DNA of 60,461 nucleotides from Chitinivibrionales bacterium. GTDB taxonomy: Bacteria > Fibrobacterota > Chitinivibrionia > Chitinivibrionales > JANQEN01. Shown here in pieces: positions 51,751 to 60,461 of this stretch (position 1 is its first letter; every line of letters starts with the position of its first letter). A program made the position numbers and the translations under genes. Under the pieces are notes generated by a model. That model searched no databases. It worked only from the letters and a program-made list of their open reading frames with translations, and was not told the origin of the DNA. The DNA is taken from assembly GCA_028278335.1 (NCBI GenBank), contig JANQEN010000273.1, forward strand, positions 1 through 60,461, read 5' to 3'.

Positions 51751-52857
51751 ATGGGAATGGCCGCACGTGTAGGAGACCCAACCGCTCATGGCGGCGCAAT
51801 AATGCCCCCAGGGTGTGTTACGGTACTTATTGGTGGAATGCCCGCAGCACGACTTACTGATATGCAGTCCTGTCCCTTGGTTACACCGGTCGGCCCCGCA
51901 GCTGTTCCCCACGCTGTGGGCCCAATTCTCGGACCAGGCTCACCAACCGTTCTCATAGGAAAGATGCCCGCAGCTGTTCAAGGTGACTCGGCATTGTGCG
52001 TTCCTCCAGCTCCTCCCTCAACAATTGCTATGGGGTGTCCCACGGTTATGATTGGCATGAGCGGCGGTGGTGGTGGTGGCGGCGGCGGTGCTGGAGCTGG
52101 AATGGCAGGCTCAGGAAGTGCCACCAAAGGAGCAATAACCTCGGCAACCTTGGCAAACATACAGCCTGACACAGTAGATATTGATAATCACTTCCTGCAT
52201 GTGACCTTTCAAGACAAAGGGAAACTGCCTATTACAGGCTATCGTTACACATTAAAAGGACCAGATGGGGTAACCTACGACGGAACACTTAGCGGAGAAA
52301 TAAAAAGACGCGGTATTGCCGAAGGTGATTATGAGATAACCCTCTTTGGCATTGTTAATACCCAGTGGTCCACACAGGATGCAAAGGTTGGTGATACTGT
52401 TAAGATGAAAGTCAAAACTATCGGTATCGAAAACGGCACAAAGGCGACACTGGAGATATTTGTCAAAGATGCTAATTATACAGATTATCGGCTCAAAACA
52501 ATTGAGTCCCAAGTAAATGGCGATAAGATTGAAGAGGATTATACCCTTGAGGTAGATGATAAACTACTGGGAATTTGTGGACAAAAAGAGCAAAACAATC
52601 GATACTCGCAACCCTATTTCTACTATAAAGTCAACATTGGCGATTTGACAGAGCAGTCGGCGCTGCTTTTATATAAAGATCATGTAGAAATAAAAGTCAA
52701 AGACGAAGAGGGTAACACCATTGCTGATAAAAAGTATAAAGCACACCTCCCGACTGGTGAAGTGAAAGAAGGAATGCTTGACAGCAGCGGAAAGGCTAAA
52801 ATCGACAACGTACCTCCAGGAAATATAAAAGTTACCATCGATTATAATAAGAAGTGA
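51751..52857 (+). CDS. PAAR protein with glycine linker and C-terminal Ig-like domain
   Basis: This 368-residue protein starts with a PAAR repeat domain (about 1-100), from AARVGDPTAHGG through LIGGMPAARLTD, GSPTVLIGKMPAA and GCPTVMIGMSGG. A glycine-only run at about 104-116 follows. Two beta-rich modules come next: about 140-235 (with KLPITGYRYTLKGPDG and SGEIKRRGIAEGDYEIT) and a C-terminal one (about 305-368, with GMLDSSGKAKIDNVPPG). PAAR proteins cap the VgrG tip and carry effectors. There is no toxin domain. The same C-terminal module occurs in the protein at 58071. Confidence 0.88.
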   Translation: MGMAARVGDPTAHGGAIMPPGCVTVLIGGMPAARLTDMQSCPLVTPVGPAAVPHAVGPILGPGSPTVLIGKMPAAVQGDSALCVPPAPPSTIAMGCPTVMIGMSGGGGGGGGGAGAGMAGSGSATKGAITSATLANIQPDTVDIDNHFLHVTFQDKGKLPITGYRYTLKGPDGVTYDGTLSGEIKRRGIAEGDYEITLFGIVNTQWSTQDAKVGDTVKMKVKTIGIENGTKATLEIFVKDANYTDYRLKTIESQVNGDKIEEDYTLEVDDKLLGICGQKEQNNRYSQPYFYYKVNIGDLTEQSALLLYKDHVEIKVKDEEGNTIADKKYKAHLPTGEVKEGMLDSSGKAKIDNVPPGNIKVTIDYNKK

Positions 52858-52892
52858 TCACAATCTGATTTACTGTTTCAGGACAAAGATAC

Positions 52893-55800
52893 ATGAGTGA
52901 ACATACACTATTTCTTAATACCATGCGAACAATCATGGGTACATCTTCTGCCATTACACATCATACTAATATCGTAACTTTAAATCGCATTAAGATTTAC
53001 ATCCTTGAAATGGAAGATGTTCTCTTCCACCTCAACAGTGCAGTGATGATGCCGGAAAACCCGGAAGGAGAGAGCTCCAGTGACAGCGGGGGTGGCTCAG
53101 ACGATCAGGAAAAAATGTCGGGACTTTCAGCGCTTGGCCTCGTTTACAGGCAGTTCGAATTTGACCCAGATAAGCGAATGATTATTGCCGGCCATACCGA
53201 TACCTCCGGGCAACCAAAAGGCAACTTTGAGCTTTCTGAGGAGCGGGCAAAAAACATTCTCTTTCTTCTGACAGGAGAAAAGGACGAATGGACAAAAATA
53301 TGTGCAAATCGTCATAAGGTTGAAGATTATCAACAGATAATGAAATTCTTTTTTATAAATAACGGTATTGACTGTGATCCTGATAAAATAGACGACAAAT
53401 GGGGTGAAAAGACAGAAAGAGCTACCAAAAATTTTCTCGAAAAAACAGTACCCGACAAAGCAGAATCTCTTCTTGCAGAAATTAAGGGCAACAGAAAGAA
53501 AAAATGGCCAGAAGAAGCCTGGAAACCTATTTATGACCTTTATATTGAGCATATTTACAAGGTCCTTGGATTAACAAGTGAGAAGCAATTTAAAGAGAAA
53601 CGAGAAACTTTGAAATTTGTCAACGACTCAATGCCCTATGTTTCCTGTGGCGAGTCGTTTCCAATTGACAGCAAAGAGAAGACGAATTACCGGTCACAGG
53701 AAAATCGTCGTGTGGAGATACTCTTTTTTGACAAAAACGAAATTGAGGCTGAAAAGATTAAATGTCCACCACCCGGTACTAAAGTCCATAAAGCAGATGA
53801 ATGCCCGCTCTGGAAAAAGATTTACTTTTTACCGTTATATATTGATCCGAAAGATTTGACGTCCGTTGTATATCACCTGAAATTTATGTATTATGATCGT
53901 ATAAAAGATGCATGTCTTCCTGTACCGGAAGGTTTGTATATCAAGGCAGTAGAGAATGGAAGTAATACATTATCTTCGGTTTCGACCTATAAGAATGGCA
54001 GTTATTATGTGAAAGTACAATACGCGGATCCAATCAATGACCCTAGCCGTAAATCAATTCATTTTGAATTTGAGGCACCTGGGAAATGGATTTATACAAA
54101 AGATAGTGGTACTGACCCGGTAATAGTAACCAAAACGGATGCAGAGATAGTTGATTTAAAGAAAAATGCAAATTTTGATAAATGGATAAAACACTATGAT
54201 CTGCCTGCAAAGTGGATCTCATGTAACTATCGCACAATTTATGACGGCAAGGATGAGGGTACCGACACCTTTGAAGATGTAGTCCACACAAAATTAATGT
54301 TGAAACCTTTTGGTGACGGTATTACAGCTGCAAATAAACCATTATCATTCTCATTGGATGATATAGTATTATTAGATACAACAAACGGGTCCCAGGATAT
54401 AAAAGATGAAAGCCACGTAATACCGGCTCAGCAAAAAAACCTGAGCAATTATTCTCGCGTTAAAATCTTAGTAGTGGATGATACCACAGGTTCACTTACG
54501 CTTTATAAAAGAGATGCCTCTAAACCAAGTAGCTCACGTATTCCTTTTTCAAGAAATCAAATTATTGAAAAGCCTGATGCAATAAAAAAAGCAAAAGTAG
54601 TTTTTTTTCGAAACGGTTTCTACCCTATTGGCCATAGGAGAACAATAGAAGAAAACCAATGGAAACAAAAAGGATATTTGGTAGGTGCTCGCGCCGCTAT
54701 TAAAAGCGATCAGGAGTATTGCCTTAATATAATTATGAAACATAATGATAATGAGTTTGGAAGTACCGGTGATTATTCAATTCATTACTTCCATAATCTT
54801 CACTATAACAATGCTAACCCTGTCTCTTTTTTATTATACTATGTGTCAATTAGTTTTATGGCTGACACACGTGAGAACACCCAAGCACCGATACCAACAG
54901 CAGCAGAAGTAAAAAAGATGGTTGATGAAGGTGTTTATGATTCAATGGATCACTGGAACCGCAAACGATATTTTTACCAAGAGGAGACACCAACAAATAC
55001 ATCCTTAATAATTAGGCCTTTTTACTTTTTTGACGAAAAAGAGACCTTCAAGGTAACTAAACCTACTGGTGGATTCAATATAGATTTTGACAAGAGGGCA
55101 AATCACAATGCTTTGTTTGGTCATGGAAACCTTCGAACAGCCCAGCAAAATGCCGTTGGGGGTCGTTCAAACTTTCTTGCCATGATCTGTCGCGATACAA
55201 ATACCGGCACACACTGGGGTCCGGCGTATCATTGGGCTATAAGAGATGAAGGACCACAACATTATTCACTATTTAAGTTGAATAAATCTGCCGGCAAGGC
55301 ATGGCCGGGACAGTATACCGGTGTACCTGTTAATGAGCATAGTGAATCTTATGGAGCTCACACTTTTGCTCATGAATTGGGACATGCCACCGGTCATCCA
55401 GATGAGTACATAAAGAAAAATGGAAAATCCTATTTGTCACGATTACCGGATTTCAACCAATTTTTTGTTGCTTATTCCATGACAACAAATCGGACATCAA
55501 TGATGTATAACAATGGAGCTCCTCGGCTGCACCATAGCTGGTATGCTTTACACATGTTAAATTCATTAATACAAAACACCGGTGGTGTCCGCAATTTAAT
55601 AGGTAATAAAAAATTCACTGTTCGACTAAACCGTGGAGGAGTGTGGGAAAGTGTTTATTCACGGCATCTTGATGCCACCAGTGCAACCCATTATCAGAAA
55701 CCCAAAAAGTACACATCTCCTATGAAGAGTGATGCACAATACACATTGTCCAACACACCTAAAAAACGCCTAAATATTGCCCTTCATGATGTGGGACGCG

Positions 55801-56282
55801 ATGAGTCTTCAATGTTTAATTTTCATGCAGGTCAGACAATCGAATATCAGGCCGTACTTGTTGTTCGCCCATTAATTAGTGTCGACTATTCAGGCTGGTT
55901 CTATTGGGATGACACAAAACGTAGGGATAAGGCAACTAATTTGTACTTAGCTTGGAGAAACCTCGATGGCCATTTCAGATTAATTAATGGAACTAAGGAT
56001 ATTAAGAATATATACATTACTTTTCTCCCTGGTTTTTCGAGTGACACTTCGAAGGCAAACCTAAATTACGTCGTAGATTTCCAAAAGAGAAATTATGGAA
56101 GTGGTGATAGAATCCCTGATTCTGGTGAAAAAATAAAAGTGTATAAAGATATACCAGCATCTGAAGTTGTGCAATACATGTTACATACTAACATGGCCCT
56201 TACCACTGCTGGTGCTATTTATAAGCTTAAAGATTGGGTAAACACCAAGCTAGGTGAGAATTTTACCGTACAATATTTTTAA
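52893..56282 (+). CDS. Large T6SS-type effector candidate: OmpA-like plus metzincin-like peptidase
   Basis: This 1129-residue protein opens with a split OmpA-like domain. GHTDTSG lies near residue 100 and LSEERAKNI just after, while the matching end RSQENRRVEILFF is at about residue 265-275. The roughly 115 inserted residues contain a peptidoglycan-binding-like segment (DDKWGEKTERATKNF, about 170). A long middle region (about 280-800) is beta-rich and unassigned. The peptidase motif HELGHATGHPDE (H827, E828, H831, G834, D837) and a Met-turn-like SMMYNNG (about 869) fit a metzincin zinc protease. It follows the PAAR gene by 35 bp. No signal peptide is present. Confidence 0.78.
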   Translation: MSEHTLFLNTMRTIMGTSSAITHHTNIVTLNRIKIYILEMEDVLFHLNSAVMMPENPEGESSSDSGGGSDDQEKMSGLSALGLVYRQFEFDPDKRMIIAGHTDTSGQPKGNFELSEERAKNILFLLTGEKDEWTKICANRHKVEDYQQIMKFFFINNGIDCDPDKIDDKWGEKTERATKNFLEKTVPDKAESLLAEIKGNRKKKWPEEAWKPIYDLYIEHIYKVLGLTSEKQFKEKRETLKFVNDSMPYVSCGESFPIDSKEKTNYRSQENRRVEILFFDKNEIEAEKIKCPPPGTKVHKADECPLWKKIYFLPLYIDPKDLTSVVYHLKFMYYDRIKDACLPVPEGLYIKAVENGSNTLSSVSTYKNGSYYVKVQYADPINDPSRKSIHFEFEAPGKWIYTKDSGTDPVIVTKTDAEIVDLKKNANFDKWIKHYDLPAKWISCNYRTIYDGKDEGTDTFEDVVHTKLMLKPFGDGITAANKPLSFSLDDIVLLDTTNGSQDIKDESHVIPAQQKNLSNYSRVKILVVDDTTGSLTLYKRDASKPSSSRIPFSRNQIIEKPDAIKKAKVVFFRNGFYPIGHRRTIEENQWKQKGYLVGARAAIKSDQEYCLNIIMKHNDNEFGSTGDYSIHYFHNLHYNNANPVSFLLYYVSISFMADTRENTQAPIPTAAEVKKMVDEGVYDSMDHWNRKRYFYQEETPTNTSLIIRPFYFFDEKETFKVTKPTGGFNIDFDKRANHNALFGHGNLRTAQQNAVGGRSNFLAMICRDTNTGTHWGPAYHWAIRDEGPQHYSLFKLNKSAGKAWPGQYTGVPVNEHSESYGAHTFAHELGHATGHPDEYIKKNGKSYLSRLPDFNQFFVAYSMTTNRTSMMYNNGAPRLHHSWYALHMLNSLIQNTGGVRNLIGNKKFTVRLNRGGVWESVYSRHLDATSATHYQKPKKYTSPMKSDAQYTLSNTPKKRLNIALHDVGRDESSMFNFHAGQTIEYQAVLVVRPLISVDYSGWFYWDDTKRRDKATNLYLAWRNLDGHFRLINGTKDIKNIYITFLPGFSSDTSKANLNYVVDFQKRNYGSGDRIPDSGEKIKVYKDIPASEVVQYMLHTNMALTTAGAIYKLKDWVNTKLGENFTVQYF

Positions 56283-56316
56283 TTTTATGTTATGAATCTT
56301 AGCGGTTAATAATAAA

Positions 56317-57585
56317 ATGCTGGTTTTTTTCAAACGAAAGGTAATAGTACTGGATACCAAACAGCAGAGAAATCATTGTCGCCTAATAGCTTCGATAGCA
56401 TGCCTGTTATCCTTTATTTTACTAGTTAATTGTTTTGCAAAACCACAATTGGAGTCAGTAAAAATGGAGAAGAGTGTGGAACAGAAAAATGGAATAAATG
56501 GAAGACGATATGCTGACCTGTCTAATAGTTCAAAGATACCGTTTACGACCCAGTTCCAGGGAGAGATTGTCTGGGAAGATGCAACTATATTAAAAACAAA
56601 CCCTCAACCGGCAATACATCTTTGTATAATTGACGAAGCTTTAATCATCTACTATCAAGACGCTACAATAAATGTACGTTTAAAGAAAACAGGGGAAATT
56701 AAATGGTCGAGAGCCCATTCTTATCTAAACGAATTTCAGGTCATTGAAAACAATTTAACTTCAATGCAAGACTGTGGTCAGTTACAATTGATTGATCCAA
56801 ACCAAACGATTAATAACGTTATATCGGTGCCACTTTTTGTAGACTCCTATCTTCACTATCTGGAAATTGAAAATAAAAACATTCACTTTTGTATCAACCA
56901 ATTTCCTTCTCCAGTTAATTCTCCCGACGATCCTATTATAGGTCCCGAGTTTAATTATATTGGATATAACTCTGATGAGAAAGATATTATTTGGAACTAT
57001 GAGAAACCTGAGGCCCTAATAACTGTTTTAAAATATTTCCCTGAAAACAGATTGTATCTCGTTACAGATAAAAATATTCATACTTCAATTATAGATAGCA
57101 AAGATGACAAAAAGATAAAAACCATTAATTGTAGCATAATAAAATCAGCCTCCTTAAGCCCAGATGGTGACCTAATAATCGTTGAAGAAACCAAAGAAGG
57201 TCTCTCAATCAAATGCCTTAGTCTATCTAATGAAAACCCACTTTGGCAATATAATTTTAAACTTTCAAGTGTATCGTTGCAACCTCCTTCTGCCATTACA
57301 TCCAACGATATTTATTTTTTGCACAACAATTCTCTTCTTAGGTTAAACCAATCAACAGTTAAATGGAACCTTTCACTCCCTTCTAAACCAGAAAATATAA
57401 AGTTTACAGTTCTTTCTGATGAATCAATACTTATCTCAGCGAATCAAATTCTACTTCATATTTCTCCGGATGGAAAAGAATTGTCTAGAATGATACTTCC
57501 TGAACAACTCACCTGTAGACCAATCGTCGATGGTGAGGGGAACATATATGTTGCAGGTAGTAATTCTGTTTACTGTATAAAATAG
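56317..57585 (+). CDS. PQQ-like beta-propeller lipoprotein
   Basis: This 422-residue protein has an N-terminal helix (about 24-41) that ends in LLVNC, a possible lipobox. A set of WD/PQQ-like blades follows, for example GEIKWSRAHS, DIIWNYEKPE, ENPLWQYNF, STVKWNLSLP and the final GEGNIYVAGSN. Propellers of this kind usually serve as scaffolds. Its location 34 bp after the large effector and before a DUF1795 gene suggests a role as immunity or envelope partner, which is an inference. No clear ribosome binding site is present. Confidence 0.72.
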   Translation: MLVFFKRKVIVLDTKQQRNHCRLIASIACLLSFILLVNCFAKPQLESVKMEKSVEQKNGINGRRYADLSNSSKIPFTTQFQGEIVWEDATILKTNPQPAIHLCIIDEALIIYYQDATINVRLKKTGEIKWSRAHSYLNEFQVIENNLTSMQDCGQLQLIDPNQTINNVISVPLFVDSYLHYLEIENKNIHFCINQFPSPVNSPDDPIIGPEFNYIGYNSDEKDIIWNYEKPEALITVLKYFPENRLYLVTDKNIHTSIIDSKDDKKIKTINCSIIKSASLSPDGDLIIVEETKEGLSIKCLSLSNENPLWQYNFKLSSVSLQPPSAITSNDIYFLHNNSLLRLNQSTVKWNLSLPSKPENIKFTVLSDESILISANQILLHISPDGKELSRMILPEQLTCRPIVDGEGNIYVAGSNSVYCIK

Positions 57586-57603
57586 AGCAAAAGGATCAAT
57601 TAA

Positions 57604-58044
57604 ATGCCCACAAACAACCAATTCTCGATAAATCTCCCCGAAGGATGGATTGACACAACAACATTTACTTTTCAGGGTCCTCTGGACAGCGGTGTTCAGC
57701 ATAACCTTGTTGTCATTGTTGACCCATCAGAGAAAAAAGATATTGATCTCAAGGCATACGCAACACGGCAGCTTGACACTTCAAAGATAGCGCTACCTGG
57801 ATTTGAACTAATAAGTGAAAAAGAGAAGAACCTCTCACCAGAAGTTGAAGCTTATGAAATTGTGTATAAATATATCCCCGCAGATGAGGTAATTATTTTT
57901 CAAAAACAGGTGATATTACTTATTGATGGCAAAGGTTACCTGTTTACTGCTTCATTCTCGAAGAAGACTCTTAAAACCATTGCCTCTGAAGTTGATAAAA
58001 TTATTGCTTCGTTTGTGCCTGGCATAAATTACAACGATGAGTAA
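57604..58044 (+). CDS. DUF1795 (DcrB/Eag-like) protein
   Basis: This 146-residue protein has the family start NQFSINLPEGWID and the strand pattern NLVVIVDPSE, LPGFELISEKEKNL and YLFTASFSKKTLKTI. DUF1795 proteins include Eag chaperones, which load PAAR-containing effectors onto VgrG in T6SS loci, and also other small proteins without that role. Its place among VgrG/PAAR genes favours the chaperone reading. The usual substrates have transmembrane segments next to PAAR, and none is visible here. AAAGGA precedes the ATG. Confidence 0.74.
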   Translation: MPTNNQFSINLPEGWIDTTTFTFQGPLDSGVQHNLVVIVDPSEKKDIDLKAYATRQLDTSKIALPGFELISEKEKNLSPEVEAYEIVYKYIPADEVIIFQKQVILLIDGKGYLFTASFSKKTLKTIASEVDKIIASFVPGINYNDE

Positions 58045-58070
58045 CTCTTAGGCACTTTAATCCACTTCTA

Positions 58071-58949
58071 ATGAATTATAAATTTATCAAACCAACAGGC
58101 CAAGAGCACAAAGTCACTGTAGACTCAGGTCTTGTCTTTGCTTCTTGGAAACACAGATACGCCCGTGGAGGAACTGTGGCAAAGGTCGAGGTAAGGACCT
58201 CCTTTGTTGGTCAAGGTGCACAGATTGAAATCATCGGAGAAGGTGATGACTATGGTAAGTTTAAAAAAAAGATCTTCGATAAAATTTACAATAACCATTA
58301 TGTAGGAGATTTGCTAATCCCAGAGGATATTAAACATAAAGATACCGTCTGGTTTGAGGTCAAACTTTCCAAACAGGGAATTAAAGAAAAATCGAACGCC
58401 ATCCCAGCTCTACCAATGCCCATTCTTAAAAAGATGCAATGGAATAAAAAAGAGGGCCGACAAGGAGAAATAGTAAAATTACAGGTAGAACTTGAACAGG
58501 TTGAAGATGAGTGTCAGGCAAAAGTGGTCATCTTTGAATTTGATCAAGATGGGAACCATGATCAGGTTGTAGCTCTTCCTGCAATTATCAAAAATAGAAA
58601 ACTCGACCTTGAATGGGAGTATGCCTATCACGAGGATGTCGATGAAATTCCCACGGAAGAGGATCTTAAGCCTTTAGGGAAAAAGTATTCTCATCCAGAG
58701 TACTTTTTTATCATTGTTATTGATGGAATAAAACTAGGAGAGAAGCAGAATTCAGGTCTTCTTACCTTTAAAGATTCGATTACGCTTTCTCTTACCGATG
58801 ACCATGATAACCAAATGGCAGGACAGGAATATATTGTCTACTTAGCTGATGGCACAGAAAAAAAGGGAACCCTTGACTCAGAGGGAAAGGCTACTATCAC
58901 AGATATCCCTCCGGGCCCATACTATACCATTTTTCCAAAACTGTTGTAA
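58071..58949 (+). CDS. Ig-like-domain protein sharing its C-terminus with the PAAR protein
   Basis: This 292-residue, beta-rich protein has a central module (about 145-245, with QAKVVIFEFDQDG, LEWEYAYHEDVD and SHPEYFFIIVIDG). Its C-terminal module (GTLDSEGKATITDIPPG, about 265-285) matches the PAAR protein's GMLDSSGKAKIDNVPPG end. No catalytic motif is seen. Such Ig-like modules usually act as spacers or adaptors in secreted contractile-system proteins. It stands 27 bp before the truncated effector-like gene, and could be a delivery adaptor for it. Confidence 0.7.
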   Translation: MNYKFIKPTGQEHKVTVDSGLVFASWKHRYARGGTVAKVEVRTSFVGQGAQIEIIGEGDDYGKFKKKIFDKIYNNHYVGDLLIPEDIKHKDTVWFEVKLSKQGIKEKSNAIPALPMPILKKMQWNKKEGRQGEIVKLQVELEQVEDECQAKVVIFEFDQDGNHDQVVALPAIIKNRKLDLEWEYAYHEDVDEIPTEEDLKPLGKKYSHPEYFFIIVIDGIKLGEKQNSGLLTFKDSITLSLTDDHDNQMAGQEYIVYLADGTEKKGTLDSEGKATITDIPPGPYYTIFPKLL

Positions 58950-58976
58950 TCCAATTCTTAGAAACATTTAAACATT

Positions 58977-60461
58977 ATGCCCATTTATCAAATAAATCTC
59001 TTAGGTACCGGCTCGGACACAACGGTCCAAAATTTCCTTTGTAATAGTACTCCACCAAAGCTAACAGCTGCTTTACTCAATAGATTTATACAAAACAAGC
59101 ATGTGGTTCACTATACAAGAGGAAACAAACGCACTATAGTAACCAGTGTTACTCACAAACTCAAAGATGGAGATTTTCTCATAACGCCTACCCGGGGAAG
59201 CACTGGTATTGCTCAACTCATCTCGCAACAACTCTTCTATCAAACAGACTACGCCTTTATCATGGGTGATCCCCTAGGAAACGATACATTCTATGAGCAT
59301 GCTGATTCGTATATGAAAAGAAAGCCCTCCAGTGTGGCCCTTACTCAAAATCGTACTATTTCGTGCAATAGTCGAGCAGTAACTACTAAGAATCTAAAAT
59401 CCCGATCTATTTCAACCCACCGATGTCTTGAAGGGCGCGGTGCTGCCAATGGTCTGTTAGAAGGTATTGCAAGTGAAGACCAAAACATCATGACCCCTAT
59501 TGCAGATCTTTACATTGTATCCCATGGTAATCGAAATGGTATACTTTTCTTTAACCTATGGTCAAATTCCAGGCGAGTAGGCATTTTTCAAGATAACCTC
59601 TGTAACTACACAAATAAATCAACGCGCACAAAATGGATCAGCTCACCCCAAGTTATTAAAAACAAAGCCAATGTGCATATTCGTGGGTGTGGCATCGGAA
59701 ACAGCATACAATACTTAAAGTATATCCAAACAGTTTTTGGAGGAAATGTCACTGTAACCGCTCCAAAGCACTACAATTGGTTTGGCAAAGCAACGGTCGG
59801 TATTAAACCTCTAAGAAGAAATGCTCGCACAATTATTAAGTATACCTTTCACTACGAGTTCATGCTCTACTGGTTTTTTGTGCAAAACAAAAAAGCCATA
59901 ACAATGCGAAATGATCTTATCAAAGCCTTTTCCAAGGCAGGATATAAGGATTACAACAATGGTGCTATTCCCAACAGTCAATGGAGCACATGGTTACCGC
60001 GTACCATCTCAAGGAAAAGCAGTACTCCCATTACCTTTGTACTGAGTAATGCCATTGTTCAAAAGGTTGCTGACGAAATTAAAGCAAAGGCCCAGAGAAA
60101 TCAATTTGAGCAGGGAGTTTCCCCGGGATTAAAGCGTCGTTTTACACAGCTCACCAATAACAGACAACGCTATCTTCCCATAATCCGAAGATTTATGCGC
60201 CGAGCCATGCAAGGAGACCTCCTTCGAAAATATGAATGCACCTATGAGCGTTTTGTTGGAAGATTTAGAGTAACTGCGGCAATTGCCACAGCTTCGCCAA
60301 CCCAACGACTTGCACTATTAAAGCAAAAGGTTAAAGCCTGGCGCAAGATGCAACCCAACTATCCCTCTGCCCAATGTAAATATCCGGTATATAAACGAAT
60401 GGGATTTTCATCCTTTGATGATTTCTTTAATGGCATTGAGTGGAAGTTCTCAAAAAAGACA
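58977..60461 (+). CDS. 3'-truncated putative effector with caspase-like His/Cys dyad (window edge)
   Basis: The reading frame opens with MPIYQINLLGTGSDTTVQNF and stays open for 495 codons to the last base of the window, so the gene is incomplete. A segment with LYIVSHGNRNG (H183-G184) and HIRGCGIGNS (G237-C238) carries the His-Gly and Gly-Cys pairs of clan CD (caspase/gingipain-like) peptidases, at the expected order and distance. About 200 residues of basic, helix-rich sequence follow. There is no signal peptide. It is the last gene of the VgrG/PAAR cluster seen here. The catalytic assignment is a motif-based inference. Confidence 0.6.
   Translation, partial: MPIYQINLLGTGSDTTVQNFLCNSTPPKLTAALLNRFIQNKHVVHYTRGNKRTIVTSVTHKLKDGDFLITPTRGSTGIAQLISQQLFYQTDYAFIMGDPLGNDTFYEHADSYMKRKPSSVALTQNRTISCNSRAVTTKNLKSRSISTHRCLEGRGAANGLLEGIASEDQNIMTPIADLYIVSHGNRNGILFFNLWSNSRRVGIFQDNLCNYTNKSTRTKWISSPQVIKNKANVHIRGCGIGNSIQYLKYIQTVFGGNVTVTAPKHYNWFGKATVGIKPLRRNARTIIKYTFHYEFMLYWFFVQNKKAITMRNDLIKAFSKAGYKDYNNGAIPNSQWSTWLPRTISRKSSTPITFVLSNAIVQKVADEIKAKAQRNQFEQGVSPGLKRRFTQLTNNRQRYLPIIRRFMRRAMQGDLLRKYECTYERFVGRFRVTAAIATASPTQRLALLKQKVKAWRKMQPNYPSAQCKYPVYKRMGFSSFDDFFNGIEWKFSKKT

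Noticed and set aside
51751..52060. prePAAR-type effector based on AARxxDxxxH
   Set aside because: The motif is present, but it is continuous with the PAAR repeats and no transmembrane segments follow. This is the normal start of a PAAR domain.
48493..60461. Complete type VI secretion apparatus
   Set aside because: Only vgrG, PAAR and cargo-type genes are seen. There are no tssB/C sheath, hcp, tssM/L/J or clpV genes in the window, so it is treated as a satellite effector cluster.
1..60461. tRNA, rRNA or known riboswitch
   Set aside because: No sequence with the conserved arms or cores was found by eye. Upstream of the RACE and TonB receptor genes I looked for a cobalamin-type box and saw none.

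Overview
This 60.5 kb window is bacterial, AT-rich (roughly 40% GC by eye), and comes from a Gram-negative (diderm) organism. The evidence for two membranes is a TonB-dependent receptor, lipoprotein-like signal sequences and a VgrG/PAAR-type secreted apparatus. The V-type ATPase has the gene order E-DUF2764-A-B-D-I-K found in spirochaetes and Bacteroidota-like lineages. A lineage such as Fibrobacterota/Chitinivibrionia or Spirochaetota would fit, but nothing here fixes the phylum: there is no rRNA and no tRNA.

Region 1 (1-9459) is an accessory region. It holds a CNNM-type membrane protein, a run of small membrane or exported hypothetical proteins (1918-5518), an AlbA_2/Schlafen-like ATP-binding regulator and a PHP phosphoesterase. 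They are separated by several families of intergenic repeats. One is a structured element of about 155-170 bp whose hairpin arms change in a compensatory way between copies. Another is a 130-190 bp element lying beyond the 3' ends of genes. Others are REP-like palindromes that share a GA-capped hairpin. Region 2 (9460-11358) is a lone corrinoid-protein reductive activator (RACE family).

Region 3 (11531-23344) is a signalling locus of two converging transcription units. The plus-strand unit has an HD-GYP protein, a CheX-like protein, an HDOD protein, a second CheX-like protein and a receiver. The minus-strand unit has a membrane CheA-like kinase without a CheW domain, a third CheX-like protein, a receiver, two periplasmic binding-type proteins without any ABC transporter, and a methyl-accepting protein. 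A TonB-dependent receptor (23489-25708) follows.

Region 4 (26000-33662) is the V-ATPase operon. Its K subunit carries the full residue set that binds Na+ in Enterococcus NtpK. Region 5 (33812-45604) is one long minus-strand chemotaxis operon behind a good sigma70-type promoter: cheA, cheW, mcp, cheB, receiver, cheR, cheY, hybrid kinase, Hpt, cheX, cheY.

Region 6 (45764-48453) has a dGTPase-like HD hydrolase, a zinc-ribbon protein and an ATP-grasp-like protein. Region 7 (48493-60461) is a type VI secretion-type (VgrG/PAAR) effector island. It contains VgrG, MtfA peptidase, a PAAR protein with Ig-like tail, a 1129-residue OmpA/metzincin protein, a PQQ-propeller lipoprotein, a DUF1795 protein, a second protein with the same Ig-like tail, and a 3'-truncated gene running off the window that encodes a possible caspase-fold (His/Cys dyad) effector. 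vgrG and the PAAR gene each have a perfect CRP-type palindrome at the same distance from a possible -10 box. No sheath, tube or membrane-complex genes are visible, so this is a satellite vgrG/effector cluster rather than the main apparatus.
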